Made by a program: the position numbers and the translations under genes. From an uncultured Dysosmobacter sp. (lineage in GTDB: Bacteria > Bacillota > Clostridia > Oscillospirales > Oscillospiraceae): 64,000 nt of DNA. Within the stretch, counting starts at the first letter, position 1, and each line of letters begins with the position of its first letter. Below the pieces are notes generated by a model. It worked only from the letters and a program-made list of their open reading frames with translations. It was not told the origin of the DNA and ran no database searches. Shown piece by piece: positions 25,071 through 33,991 of the stretch. The stretch spans positions 1-64,000 of the forward strand of contig CAKSVQ010000001.1 of the NCBI GenBank assembly GCA_934504065.1, in the 5' to 3' direction.

Positions 25071-25601
25071 TCACAGGCCAAGTTCAAACATCTGGTACTC
25101 CGTCCAGCCTGTGTCCTCATAAAACATGGTCTTCTCCGCGACGAACTGGAAGCCGCAGCGGATATAAAGATGCCTTGCCGCATCGCAGGCGGCGAGAACG
25201 TCCAGCCGCACCACTTTTTTCTGCTGGTCCTTTGCAAGGCGCAGGATATGTTCCACCACGGTCACGCCGATGCCCTTTCCCTGTAAGGAAGGGTGCACGG
25301 CCAGCGCGTGGGGGATCAAAACTTCGTTTGGCGTGCAGGCGATGCGCCAGGGGCAGCCATTATATCCTTCATTGTAGGCGCTGTTCAGGATCACGCAGGC
25401 ACAAAGCGTCCCCCCGCTTCGCAGGGTGTAGAGCTGGGAAGCGCGGATGCTGTCGGATAAAAAGCAATCGGAGGGGTAAACGCCCTTCTCCCAGCCGAGG
25501 TTTTTGTGGTGGGGGTTATTGCGGTGGATGCCGTCGATCACGTCCCAATAAAACTGCTGAATGGCAGGAAAATCCTGCGCGGCGGCTGGCTGAAAGTCCA
25601 T
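25071..25601 (-). CDS. GNAT family N-acetyltransferase
   Basis: A 176-aa protein. VLIPHALAVHPSLQGKGIG (about residues 94-112) is the acetyl-CoA-binding motif, and VRLDVLAACDAARHLYIRCGF precedes the C-terminal strand. It lies 3 nt downstream of rlmA on the same strand and is probably the last gene of the nifS-MATE-rlmA-GNAT operon. Substrate unknown. Confidence 0.82.
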   Translation of the reverse strand: MDFQPAAAQDFPAIQQFYWDVIDGIHRNNPHHKNLGWEKGVYPSDCFLSDSIRASQLYTLRSGGTLCACVILNSAYNEGYNGCPWRIACTPNEVLIPHALAVHPSLQGKGIGVTVVEHILRLAKDQQKKVVRLDVLAACDAARHLYIRCGFQFVAEKTMFYEDTGWTEYQMFELGL

Positions 25602-25604
25602 GGG

Positions 25605-26426
25605 TCACTCCTTACGGAAAATGTGGATGTGGAAGGAAATACGGCAGTCCAGCGAGGAGAGGGCTGCAAGGCGCTCCGCGCCGGACTTGGGGGTCTTCCA
25701 GTAATAGGGGGTCATCTGGAACAGGGCGCGGATGTCGGCCGGGTCACCCAGGTGAATAGTGTCGGCCACGGGCACGATGGCCTCGTAGGCAAAGCCCTCG
25801 TAGGGGGTTTCCTTTTCCTCGTTGGGGTAGGGATGGTCATAGAGCACCTGCTTGAGCTCCCACAGGTGGTCCGCCGCCGGAACGACATAGAAAAAGTATC
25901 TGCCCCGGCGCAGCACCCGGGAAAATTCCGCCAGCGCCAGCGGGGAAAAGCAGTTCAGCAGCACATCGATGCTCTCATCCGGAATCGGCAGGTGATAGGA
26001 TGAGGCCACGGCAAATTCGATTTCTCGCTCCCGCCGGGCAGCGTAGCGCAGGATGAATTTGGAAATATCGGTCCCGGCCATCCGGGGGGATTTTCCGGCG
26101 CGGCACAGGGCGCGGAAAATGCCGGAGGTGTAAAATCCCTCACCGCAGCCCGTGTCCAAAAGGGTGACGGACTGCCCCGCACGGGGCAAAATCTCACTAC
26201 AAAGCGTATTTAAAAGCGATGTATAATACCCTTTGGATAGGAAATCCCGCCGGGCAGCGGCCATGCCCTTGTCGTCTCCGGGGGCGGCGGAGTGCTTTTG
26301 GTTGGGGGGCAGCAAATAGGTGTAGCCCTCTCTGGCAATGTCATAGCTGTGGCCCTGGGGGCAGCGGTAGGCCCGCTCGCTTCGTGTCAGGCTGCCGCCG
26401 CACACCGGGCAGCGAAAAAGACTCAT
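25605..26426 (-). CDS. rlmA: 23S rRNA guanine N1-methyltransferase (RlmA family)
   Basis: A 273-aa protein. The N-terminal zinc finger (CPVCGGSL then CPQGHSYD, residues 6-29) and the LDTGCGEGFYTSGI SAM-binding motif are diagnostic of the RlmA family, which methylates G745 or G748 in helix 35 of 23S rRNA; the G748-type enzyme (TlrB) gives macrolide resistance, but the subtype is not resolved here. The start overlaps the MATE stop by 4 nt, so an antibiotic-linked operon is conceivable. Confidence 0.85.
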   Translation of the reverse strand: MSLFRCPVCGGSLTRSERAYRCPQGHSYDIAREGYTYLLPPNQKHSAAPGDDKGMAAARRDFLSKGYYTSLLNTLCSEILPRAGQSVTLLDTGCGEGFYTSGIFRALCRAGKSPRMAGTDISKFILRYAARREREIEFAVASSYHLPIPDESIDVLLNCFSPLALAEFSRVLRRGRYFFYVVPAADHLWELKQVLYDHPYPNEEKETPYEGFAYEAIVPVADTIHLGDPADIRALFQMTPYYWKTPKSGAERLAALSSLDCRISFHIHIFRKE

Positions 26427-27811
26427 GTGTTCCGCCCCCTTGTCACGTCATGGATCCATTTGCCGCCGCGGATGCGCCACGCGCACAGGGGGCACTTGAC
26501 GATGCACTCCACCTGAATGGCGGCGGCAATGGGCCAGCACCCGGTTTTCAGCACCAGCGCGCAAAAGGCCGTCAGCGGCAGGCAGAGAAACCACTGGGGC
26601 ATCAGGTCCAGCGCGGTGGACCACGCCACGTCGCCGCCGGAGCGCAGCACACCTGTGACGGCGGAAATGGAATAGGCATGGAGCGGGATGGAGACAAAGG
26701 ATGTGACGGCCAGCGCGGTGGCGATGGCGGCGGACTGGCCATAGAGCTTGAACAGGGGGAAGATCACGGGGCAGAACAGCGTGGGCACCAGCAGCAGGGC
26801 CACAAGCCCCACGCCGCCGCCTACCAGCATGGCAAACCACAGCAGGGTCTGGCTCAAAGAGAGCACGTCTTTGTGGCTCTGCCCCTCGCCGATGGCCTTG
26901 CCGAGGATCACGGCGGTGGACGCGCCAAGGCCGAAGCACACCACTAAGAACAGCCGATTCAGATTGCCCATGACGGCGTTGGCCGCCAGCATTTCCACGG
27001 AGTTGTCCGTGTAGCCCAAAATCACCGTGAGCATGGAGTTTCCAAGGCCCCACGCCGCTTCGTTCAGCACCACGGGAGAGGCGTATTTCAAAAAGCGGCC
27101 CAACATTTCGCTGCCGGGGCGGAAGAAGAGTCCAAGGTCCAGCGGAATGGTTTTGCTGCGCAGGGCGCAGACCGCGCAGATCAGAAATTCGCTGACGCGG
27201 GCCAGCAGCGTGGCAATGGCCGCACCCTGCACGCCCAGCGCGGGAAGGCCGCCGTGGCCGAAGATCAGCAGATAGTTCAGCGCGGTGTTGAGCAGAGTGG
27301 AAAACCCGAAGAGCTTCATGCCGAAGGTGGTGTTTTCCACGCTGCGCTGGGCGCTGGCGTAAATGGCCGAGAGCATATTGAATACATAGGAAAAGCCGAT
27401 GACCTGCAAATAGGGCGCGCCCAACAGGCTGAGATCGTGGCGGTTGGAGAGCAGGTCCATCACCTGCACGGGGAAGAGGGCGAACACCACTGCCAGCGTC
27501 AGCGTGATGCCCGTGCCCACCAGCGAGGCAACGCCGATCACCCGGCTGATGCTCTTCACATCGCCCTTGCCCCAGTACTGGCTGACCAGAATGCCAAGGC
27601 CGCTCTGCACGCCGAAGACGATGCTGGTGAGCAGGAACACCGGGACGTTGGCGGAGGACACGGCGGCCATTTCCGCGTTGCCCAGCTGGCTGACCATGAA
27701 CGTGTCCATCAGGCCCAGCGAAAAGGTGATGAGGTTTTGGAGGATCACGGGCAGGGACAGCATCCACAGCCGCTTATAAAAGCCGGGTTCCCGGCGTAAA
27801 ACATTCAGCAT
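26423..27811 (-). CDS. MATE family efflux transporter
   Basis: A 462-aa protein with twelve hydrophobic segments; the N-terminus KRLWMLSLPVILQNLITFSL and SLGLMDTFMVSQLGNAEMAA are typical MATE helices 1-2. It sits between the cysteine desulfurase (12 nt upstream) and rlmA (4-nt overlap). The pairing of an exporter with an rRNA methylase hints at shared antibiotic defence, without direct proof. Confidence 0.86.
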   Translation of the reverse strand: MLNVLRREPGFYKRLWMLSLPVILQNLITFSLGLMDTFMVSQLGNAEMAAVSSANVPVFLLTSIVFGVQSGLGILVSQYWGKGDVKSISRVIGVASLVGTGITLTLAVVFALFPVQVMDLLSNRHDLSLLGAPYLQVIGFSYVFNMLSAIYASAQRSVENTTFGMKLFGFSTLLNTALNYLLIFGHGGLPALGVQGAAIATLLARVSEFLICAVCALRSKTIPLDLGLFFRPGSEMLGRFLKYASPVVLNEAAWGLGNSMLTVILGYTDNSVEMLAANAVMGNLNRLFLVVCFGLGASTAVILGKAIGEGQSHKDVLSLSQTLLWFAMLVGGGVGLVALLLVPTLFCPVIFPLFKLYGQSAAIATALAVTSFVSIPLHAYSISAVTGVLRSGGDVAWSTALDLMPQWFLCLPLTAFCALVLKTGCWPIAAAIQVECIVKCPLCAWRIRGGKWIHDVTRGRNT

Positions 27812-27823
27812 AACGACCTGCCT

Positions 27824-28957
27824 TTACAGCATGGGCATCCGGGTGTCGTGATGGGCGCGGAGGACGGCGGCGCAGGCGTCGATCTCCTCTGGCGTGGTCT
27901 CCGGGCCGAAGCTCAGACGGATCACGCCCCCGGCTACCCGCTTGGGAAGCTTCAGCGCCGCCACCACATGGCTGGGCTTGCCCTGATGGCAGGCGGAGCC
28001 TGCGGAGATGCAGATGCCCTGACTGCCCAGATCGTTGACGATATTCTGGCTGGGCCAGCCCACCAGCGAAAGGGAGAGGATGTGGGGCGCTTCGCCGTTT
28101 CCGATGATCTGCACATCGGGGATGGTGGTCAGCACCTCCACGGCGTGGGCCTTGACGCGGCGCATGTGCTCCAGCTTTTCAGGAAGGCCCTCCATCCGTA
28201 GCTCCACCGCTTTGGCAAAGCCCGCGATCTGGGCGGTGGCCTCCGTGCCGGAGCGCAGGCCCCGTTCCTGTCCGCCGCCGGGAAGCAGCGGGCGGGGATT
28301 GCGCACCCGCGGGCCGATATACAGAGCGCCGATGCCCTTGGGGCCGCCGACCTTGTGGCCGGAGATGGTGATAAGGTCCGCTCCCAGCGCCTTGGCGGTG
28401 AAGGGGACCTTCAAAAAGGCCTGTACCGCGTCGGTGTGGAGCAGGGTTTTGGGATTTTTGGCGGCAAGGCCCGCGGCGACCTCGGATACGGGGAAAATGT
28501 TGCCCGTTTCATTGTTCACCAGCATCGTGGATACCAGCGCCGTGTCCGGCCGGACGGCGGAGAGCACCTGCGCGGCGGTGATGTTCCCGTTGGCGTCGGG
28601 AGAGAGGGCGGTGACCTCATAGCCCTGCTGGGCCATCCAGCGGCAGGCCTCCCGCACGGCGCTGTGCTCCACGGCGGTGGTGACGATGTGGTGGCCCAGG
28701 TGGCGGTTTTGCCAGCAGGCGGCGGTAATGGCCCAGTTGTCGCCCTCCGTGCCGCAGGAGGTGAAGAACAGCTGCTCTGCCCTGCAGCCAAGCCCCTCCG
28801 CCACAACGCCGCGCCACTGCTCCACCCGCTTTTTCATGTCAGCGCCCAGCGGGTACTGGGCGCTGGGGTTGCCGAATTGCTCCGTCAGCACGGCGTACAT
28901 TGCGTCCGCCACCTCCTGGGGGACGGGAGTGGTGGCGGCGTGATCCAGATAAATCAT
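27824..28957 (-). CDS. Cysteine desulfurase family protein (NifS/IscS type)
   Basis: A 377-aa PLP enzyme of aminotransferase class V. It opens with MIYLDHAATTPVP, the PLP lysine lies in TISGHKVGGPKGIGALY and the catalytic cysteine in ISAGSACHQGKPSH. It supplies sulfur for Fe-S clusters or thiolated tRNA. It leads the minus-strand operon. The SufC/SufB pair is about 6.5 kb away and has no desulfurase of its own, so this enzyme may serve it. Confidence 0.87.
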   Translation of the reverse strand: MIYLDHAATTPVPQEVADAMYAVLTEQFGNPSAQYPLGADMKKRVEQWRGVVAEGLGCRAEQLFFTSCGTEGDNWAITAACWQNRHLGHHIVTTAVEHSAVREACRWMAQQGYEVTALSPDANGNITAAQVLSAVRPDTALVSTMLVNNETGNIFPVSEVAAGLAAKNPKTLLHTDAVQAFLKVPFTAKALGADLITISGHKVGGPKGIGALYIGPRVRNPRPLLPGGGQERGLRSGTEATAQIAGFAKAVELRMEGLPEKLEHMRRVKAHAVEVLTTIPDVQIIGNGEAPHILSLSLVGWPSQNIVNDLGSQGICISAGSACHQGKPSHVVAALKLPKRVAGGVIRLSFGPETTPEEIDACAAVLRAHHDTRMPML

Positions 28958-28970
28958 AAATTACTCCTTT

Positions 28971-28988
28971 GATTGGGGTTGCCCAATC
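28971..28988. promoter_or_regulatory. Inverted repeat in the desulfurase leader
   Basis: GATTGGG, GTTG, CCCAATC lies 13 nt upstream of the minus-strand ATG and next to the Shine-Dalgarno (GGAGTAATTT). It could be an operator or a translation-controlling hairpin; no protein partner can be named. Confidence 0.4.
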
Positions 28989-29043
28989 GTAAAAAAAACA
29001 GTATAATCAGCACAATAGGAAAAAATCATGCAGCTTGTGGAAA

Positions 29044-29325
29044 AGCCTCGCAGAGTTTCGCGTCCGCAGACGCGAAAGCCATGTAATCTGTATTTCACCG
29101 CGACCTGTGCGTGGTGAAATACTCTTTGCGCGGAGCGAGTGGAAACAGCCGAAGCGCCGCCAGCGGCGGATGAAGCGAGGTTGTTTCGAGGAAGCGGCAC
29201 GATTAGCGGCGCGAATAGCGTCGGGAATCGTATCGCCGCGACGGTGACACATTGGCCGCGCAGCGGCCATGAGGCGCAGAGCGTAGCGAAGCCCCTCGAA
29301 AAAGTGGTTTTGCCACTTTTTCGAC
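29044..29325 (+). repeat. Modular hairpin repeat, copy B (complete)
   Basis: About 282 nt, the same order as copy A. Hairpin 1 is TTTCGCGTC/GACGCGAAA with loop CGCA (29056-29077). Hairpin 2 is GTATTTCACC/GGTGAAATAC (29090-29122): its stem differs from copy A by paired changes, while the loop keeps GCGAC-TGTGCGT. The core is nearly identical to copy A. The terminal hairpin is TCGAAAAAGTGG/CCACTTTTTCGA (29296-29324). It fills the divergent gap between the desulfurase and mtaB. Confidence 0.85.
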
Positions 29326-29373
29326 AATTCCTAATTATATAAAGGTTTTTGGAAAAGCGCAAGGAGAAAAACA

Positions 29374-30660
29374 ATGAGAGCAGCCATCTACACCTTGGGA
29401 TGCAAGGTGAACCAGTATGAGACGCAGGCCATGGAGCAGGAGCTTCGCGCAAGGGGCCATCAGGTGGTGGACTTTGCCGACGAGGCGGACGCCTATGTGG
29501 TGAACACCTGCTCGGTCACGGCGGTGAGCGACCAGAAGTCCCGGCAGGTGCTGCACCGGGCGCGGCGGCAGCATCCTGGCGCGGTGCTGGCGGTGTGCGG
29601 ATGCTATCCCCAGACCCACGCGGAGGATGTGCGCCAGCTGGACGTGGACCTGATCGCGGGCACCGGGGACCGCAGCGGCTTTATCGGGCTTCTGGAGCAG
29701 GCTGTGACGGAAAAGCGGCACTTAGAGGCCATCGACCGCTCGTTCGAGCGCCGGGTCTTCGAGGTGCTGCCTGCCGGGGGCATGGAAAACCGCACCCGCG
29801 CCATGCTGAAGGTGGAGGACGGCTGCGTAAACTTCTGCACCTACTGCATCATCCCCTACGCCCGGGGCCCGGTGCGGTCGCTGCCCCTTGCCACGGCGGC
29901 GGAGCAGGCGGCGGGCCTTGCGGCTGAGGGGTACCGGGAGATCGTGCTGACGGGTATTGAAATTTCCTCATGGGGAAAGGACCTCAAGGAGGGGAAGAGC
30001 CTGATCGACCTGATCGAGACGGTCTGTGCCGCCGCGCCCGGCGTGCGCATCCGGCTGGGCAGTCTGGAGCCGCGCACGGTGACTGAGGTGTTCTGCCGCC
30101 GCGCCAGCGCGCTGGAAACGCTGTGCCCGCAGTTCCACCTTTCCATGCAGAGCGGGTGCGACGACACCCTGCGCCGCATGAACCGCAAGTATGATACGGC
30201 TCGATTTGCGCAGTCTGTTGCACTTTTAAATCAATATTTTGACCATCCTGCCATTACCACGGACATGATCACTGGATTTCCGGAGGAGACGGAGGAGGAG
30301 TTCGCGCAGTCGCTGGACTTCATCGCGTCGTGCGGGTTTGCCCAGATGCACATCTTCCCCTACTCCATCCGCCCCGGTACGCCTGCGGCCAACATGCAGC
30401 AGGTGCCCAAGGCCGTCAAGGAAGAGCGGGCCCACCGGGCCGCCGTCGTGGCTGCCGGATTGCGGCGGACGTATCTGGAACAGTGCGTGGGGCGGACATA
30501 TCCCGTGCTGTTCGAGCAGCCCAGAGACGGACAGTTTTTCGGCCACGCGCCCAATTACATGGAGGTGCTGGCGCCCGGCGAGGGGCTGCACAATCAGGTG
30601 AAGAACGTCCGGATCACCGGGACGGACGGCGACGTACTTTTTGGTAGGATTGGAGAATAA
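29374..30660 (+). CDS. mtaB: tRNA t6A37 methylthiotransferase MtaB
   Basis: A 428-aa methylthiotransferase. The N-terminal domain carries the second-cluster cysteines (TLGCKVNQYE, VNTCSV, VCGCYPQ); the radical SAM motif CVNFCTYC follows near residue 152, and a TRAM-like tail (VRITGTDGDVLFGRI) ends it. It converts t6A37 to ms2t6A37 in tRNAs decoding ANN codons. TLGCKVNQ rather than TMGCQMN separates MtaB from MiaB and RimO. First gene of the mtaB-yfbR operon. Confidence 0.92.
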   Translation: MRAAIYTLGCKVNQYETQAMEQELRARGHQVVDFADEADAYVVNTCSVTAVSDQKSRQVLHRARRQHPGAVLAVCGCYPQTHAEDVRQLDVDLIAGTGDRSGFIGLLEQAVTEKRHLEAIDRSFERRVFEVLPAGGMENRTRAMLKVEDGCVNFCTYCIIPYARGPVRSLPLATAAEQAAGLAAEGYREIVLTGIEISSWGKDLKEGKSLIDLIETVCAAAPGVRIRLGSLEPRTVTEVFCRRASALETLCPQFHLSMQSGCDDTLRRMNRKYDTARFAQSVALLNQYFDHPAITTDMITGFPEETEEEFAQSLDFIASCGFAQMHIFPYSIRPGTPAANMQQVPKAVKEERAHRAAVVAAGLRRTYLEQCVGRTYPVLFEQPRDGQFFGHAPNYMEVLAPGEGLHNQVKNVRITGTDGDVLFGRIGE

Positions 30661-30670
30661 GAAATAAGAA

Positions 30671-31246
30671 ATGAAGAGTCACTTTTTTGCCTATATCTCC
30701 CGGATGCGGTTTATCCAGCGCTGGGCGCTGATGCGCAACACCGCCCCGGAAAACGTGCAGGAGCACAGCCACCAGACGGCGGTGCTGGCCCACGCGCTGG
30801 CGGTCATCCGCAATGAAAAGTTCGGTGGCACGGTGGACCCCGGCGCGGTGGCGGTGGCGGCGCTGTATCACGACGCGGGGGAGATCCTCACCGGGGATAT
30901 GCCCACCCCCATCAAATACGGCAACCCCGCCATTCAGCACGCCTATCAGCAGGTGGAGGCCGTGGCGGAGCGGCGGCTGGTGGGGATGCTGCCGCCGGAG
31001 CTGCAGGGGATCTACGCGCCCATCCTCACCCCGGTGGATCGGGAGACGGCCCGATTGGTAAAGGCGGCGGATAAGCTTTCGGCCTATATCAAGTGCGTGG
31101 AAGAGCTGAAGGCCGGGAACACGGAGTTCCGGGAAGCGGCGGCCCAAACCCGCCGGGCACTGGAGGAATACGGTTTGCCGGAAGTGGAATATTTTCTGGA
31201 CACGTTCATGGACAGCTTTTCCCTTTCGCTGGATGAACTGAAATAA
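30671..31246 (+). CDS. yfbR: 5'-deoxynucleotidase YfbR-like HD protein
   Basis: A 191-aa HD-domain phosphohydrolase: EHSHQTAVLAHAL holds the first His pair, and YHDAGEILTGDMPTPIKY holds the HD pair and the family-specific tail. YfbR dephosphorylates deoxynucleoside 5'-monophosphates. It lies 10 nt after mtaB. Length matches the family. Confidence 0.87.
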   Translation: MKSHFFAYISRMRFIQRWALMRNTAPENVQEHSHQTAVLAHALAVIRNEKFGGTVDPGAVAVAALYHDAGEILTGDMPTPIKYGNPAIQHAYQQVEAVAERRLVGMLPPELQGIYAPILTPVDRETARLVKAADKLSAYIKCVEELKAGNTEFREAAAQTRRALEEYGLPEVEYFLDTFMDSFSLSLDELK

Positions 31247-31253
31247 AAGCTTC

Positions 31254-31281
31254 TCGAAAAGTGGCAAAGCCACTTTTTCGA
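31254..31281. repeat. Isolated terminal-hairpin module
   Basis: TCGAAAAGTGG, CAAAG, CCACTTTTTCGA begins 8 nt after the yfbR stop and matches the terminal hairpin of copies A, B and C. An A-tract before and a T-tract after a GC core suit a bidirectional terminator. Confidence 0.7.
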
Positions 31282-31303
31282 AGTCAAATAAGGGGGGTCA
31301 TGT

Positions 31304-32104
31304 GTGGAAAAGATGGGAAAGCGGGCCATAGGCGCGGCGGTGCTGGTCGTGCTGGCCCTTGTGTCGCTTTTTGGCGGGAGCCGGGTGCTCTCGTCGCCGG
31401 ATACCTATCAGGCGACCCTTGCCTCGCTGGAGGAAAAGCAGACCACCGTGCTGGAGCTGACGGCGGCCAGCGCGGCGGCGTCGGCAGGGCTCTCCATGCT
31501 GCCGGGCGACACGGCCACCCCCATCGCGGAAAAGCTGGCGGACCTGAGCGGCTATTTTCTGGTGGCGCTGTGCGCTATTTATCTGGAAAAATATCTGCTG
31601 ACCATCACGGGCTTTGCCGCGTGCACGGTGCTGTTTCCACTGGCCTGCGGGGCGCTGATACTTTATTTGCTGACGCAGCGCGGCGGCTGGAAGGAGCTTG
31701 GCAAGCGCTTTGCCCTGCTGGGGGCGGTGGTGTGCCTTGTGGTCCCGGTGAGTGAAAAACTCTCCGGCATGATCGAGGATACCTATGCCGCCTCCATCCA
31801 GCAGACGGTGGACCTTGCCAAAAACGCCTCGCAGGAGGCGGCGCAGGAGGAGACGGCGGACAGCGGCGAAGAGACGGGGGGCCTGCTCTCCGGGCTTTAC
31901 TCCAAGGTGACGGACGCGGTGAAGGAGAGCGTGTCCGGCGTGACTCGGCGGGCGGAAAACCTGCTCAGCCGCTTTATGGAGGCGCTGGCCGTGACGCTTA
32001 TTACCTGCTGCGCCATCCCGGTGCTGGTGATTCTGTTTTTCGTGTGGCTGGTCAAGCTGGTGCTGGGGCTGGACCTACGCAGGAAAAACGAAAAAACGAC
32101 CTGA
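31304..32104 (+). CDS. Conserved membrane protein, unknown function
   Basis: A 266-aa protein from GTG 31304 (AGGGGGG at 31291-31297). It has a hydrophobic N-terminal helix (about residues 10-25), two central membrane helices (about 80-130), a long polar, Glu/Ala-rich stretch with amphipathic helices (150-215), and a final membrane helix (about 228-252) ending in basic residues. The Ala-rich region after residue 40 may form a coiled coil. No family was recognised. It follows yfbR but is separated from it by a terminator-like hairpin. Confidence 0.7.
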   Translation: MEKMGKRAIGAAVLVVLALVSLFGGSRVLSSPDTYQATLASLEEKQTTVLELTAASAAASAGLSMLPGDTATPIAEKLADLSGYFLVALCAIYLEKYLLTITGFAACTVLFPLACGALILYLLTQRGGWKELGKRFALLGAVVCLVVPVSEKLSGMIEDTYAASIQQTVDLAKNASQEAAQEETADSGEETGGLLSGLYSKVTDAVKESVSGVTRRAENLLSRFMEALAVTLITCCAIPVLVILFFVWLVKLVLGLDLRRKNEKTT

Positions 32105-32114
32105 TTTTATGAGA

Positions 32115-32151
32115 AAACCCGCCGTTCCCTTTCGGAAACGGCGGATTTTTT
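32115..32151 (+). terminator. Rho-independent terminator
   Basis: CCGCCGTT, loop, AACGGCGG followed by ATTTTTT, 10 nt after the membrane-protein stop. Confidence 0.85.
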
Positions 32152-32159
32152 GTGCATTT

Positions 32160-32236
32160 CAGTCCGCAAGTGTGTGCGAAGCCAGTAGCGGCAGTGGACT
32201 GAAACCCCTTCTCAGAAATGCTTGCATTTCTGAGAG
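32160..32236. repeat. Short dispersed-repeat piece with terminal hairpin
   Basis: CAGTCCGCAAGTGTGTGCGA resembles 21250-21270 of copy E2, and TTCTCAGAAATGC/GCATTTCTGAGA (32209-32235) is the same hairpin as 21302-21329. It ends exactly at the stop codon (32237-32239) of the convergent HD gene. Confidence 0.7.
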
Positions 32237-32818
32237 TTAAGATTCCATGGCGGCGTTGATGTCGGCTTCGCAGGAGCGCATGGCGAGGATGGTTTTTTCC
32301 ATCAGCTCCTCCAGCGTCCAGCCAAGGCGTTCGGCACCCTGCCGGATCACATCCCGGGAGCAGCCAGCGGCGAACTTCTTATCCTTGAACTTTTTCTTCA
32401 GGGAGCTGACCTCCATGTCGCAGACGCTTTTGCTGGGGCGCATCCGGGCGGTAGCGCCGATCAGGCCCGTCAGCTCGTCCGCCGCGAAGAGCACTTTCTC
32501 CATCTCCTCCACAGGCTCCACATCGCAGCAGATACCATAGCCGTGGGAGCAGACAGCGTGGATCAGCTCATCGGAGCAGCCGATCTCCGCCAGCAGCTCC
32601 GGGGCCTTTTTGCAGTGCTCCTCCGGCCACTTTTCAAAGTCTACATCATGCAGAAGGCCCACGGTGGCCCAGAAATCGGCGTCCTCGCCGTAACCAAGCT
32701 CGTTTGCGTACCAGCGCATGGTGCCCTCCACCGTCAGCGCGTGCTGGATGTGGAAGGGTTCGGAATTGTACTTTTTCAGCAGCGCCAACGCTGCTTCTCT
32801 TTCAGGACAGGCTTTCAT
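32237..32818 (-). CDS. HD-domain phosphohydrolase
   Basis: A 193-aa protein with the HD signature: FHIQHALTVEGTMRWYA supplies the first His, LLHDVDFEKWPEEHC the HD pair, and ICCDVEP and FAADELTGLIGA the last Asp. The family hydrolyses nucleotide or phosphate esters; this subgroup (often called HDIG-containing) has no fixed substrate. It lies 17 nt downstream of the DUF2461 gene and is probably co-transcribed. Confidence 0.8.
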   Translation of the reverse strand: MKACPEREAALALLKKYNSEPFHIQHALTVEGTMRWYANELGYGEDADFWATVGLLHDVDFEKWPEEHCKKAPELLAEIGCSDELIHAVCSHGYGICCDVEPVEEMEKVLFAADELTGLIGATARMRPSKSVCDMEVSSLKKKFKDKKFAAGCSRDVIRQGAERLGWTLEELMEKTILAMRSCEADINAAMES

Positions 32819-32835
32819 GAAAGATTTCCTCCTTT

Positions 32836-33516
32836 TTATTGCTCTCTGGGGTCAGGATCGCCGTCCAGAGTTACAAAATAATCATAATAAGGCAGCAAAA
32901 ATGAAAATCCCTTTTGCAGCCGCTTCACGATCGCGCGGGAGAACAGCTCGTCCGTCAGCGCGTCCCGGCAGCAGATGGAAAAGGACTTCATCTGGTACCA
33001 GCGGGCAAGGGCCGCCGAGACGGGGGCACTGCGGGGCTTTTTATAGTCCTCGGTCTCAAGGGTGAACTCTTCCTGCCCCGTAAGCTGCTGCGTGAGCGCT
33101 TCCATGGGCTTGGGGTCGCGGTCCATCCGGGCGCGGAGCTTGGCCATGGTCAGAGGCTTTGCCATGTAGTATCCAAGGCCGTATGACCAGCCGTCCGGCA
33201 TCAGCTCGAACCAGAAGGAGGGGCGGGCCGTCCACATTTCGGCAGGCTGCTCAATGGAAAACCACAGCCCGTCCTTATACGGTCCGCGGCCGTGGAGACG
33301 GCGGGCGTCCCGGTAGATGCGGGCCACCTTGCAGATCAGGCCCGCGTCCGGCCGCTGGGCGTTCAGGCTGTCATACAGCTCGCCGCCCAGCTCCCGCATA
33401 GGCTGGTAAAAGGAACGCAGATAAATGTCCTTGTGGGCTTCAAACCAGGGCCGCTCGTTGTTGAAGCGAATGCCCCACATGAAATCCACCGTTTCGTCTG
33501 TAAACCCGGTAAACAT
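32836..33516 (-). CDS. DUF2461 family protein
   Basis: A 226-aa protein opening with MFTGFTDETVDFMWGIRFNN, followed by WFEAHKDIYLRSFYQP, a DUF2461 pattern; later VARIYRDARRLHGRGPYKD and FWFELMPDGWSYGLGYYM support it. ATG 33516 follows GGAGG, while the longer open frame upstream runs into repeat copy C. Function is unknown. Confidence 0.8.
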   Translation of the reverse strand: MFTGFTDETVDFMWGIRFNNERPWFEAHKDIYLRSFYQPMRELGGELYDSLNAQRPDAGLICKVARIYRDARRLHGRGPYKDGLWFSIEQPAEMWTARPSFWFELMPDGWSYGLGYYMAKPLTMAKLRARMDRDPKPMEALTQQLTGQEEFTLETEDYKKPRSAPVSAALARWYQMKSFSICCRDALTDELFSRAIVKRLQKGFSFLLPYYDYFVTLDGDPDPREQ

Positions 33517-33535
33517 GGTTATCCTCCGTGAGAAC

Positions 33536-33886
33536 GTCGAAAAAGTGGCTTTGCCACTTTTTCGAGGAAGTTTCGCTGTGCTCCGTGTCTCGGCCCACCG
33601 CGATGCGGCCAATGCGTCACCGTCGCGGCGATACGATTGGCGGCGCTGTTTGCGCCGCCAATCGTGCCGCTTCCTCGAAACAGCCTCGCTTCATCCGCCG
33701 CTGGCGGCGCTTCGGCTGTTTCCACTCGCTCCGCGCAAGGAGGAACCAGTGAAACGCTTTTCACTGGTGACGGAAATACTGGGAGGCCCGCAGGCCGAGA
33801 CAGTAACAGTGTTTTCTGCCACGCACATGTCGCGGCAGAAAATGGATTTCATACCTTTCGCGTTTCCGAACGCGAAACTCTGCGAG
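33536..33886 (-). repeat. Modular hairpin repeat, copy C (complete, inverted, with insertion)
   Basis: Inverted relative to A and B. On the forward strand it starts with TCGAAAAAGTGG/CCACTTTTTCGA (33537-33565), then the shared core (33611-33740), about 70 extra bases with their own hairpins (CCAGTGAAA/TTTTCACTGG), hairpin 2 (TTTTCTGCC/GGCAGAAAA, 33812-33842) and hairpin 1 (TTTCGCGTT/AACGCGAAA, 33856-33877). In hairpin 1 a C-G pair of copy B is changed to T-A. Confidence 0.85.
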
Positions 33887-33991
33887 GCTTTTTTTGGCAG
33901 ACTGCCTCCGTAAGTGCTCAGTACAAAGAGGTATCCGCCGCGCACAACATGTCGCGGCGGATTTGGGCAGCCGTCACTGGCTTGCGTTGTG

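Noticed and set aside
29139-29342. Open frame within repeat copy B reading METAEAPPAADEARLF
   Set aside because: The same peptide appears in copies A and C because the DNA is shared; changes are not biased to third positions and there is no Shine-Dalgarno.
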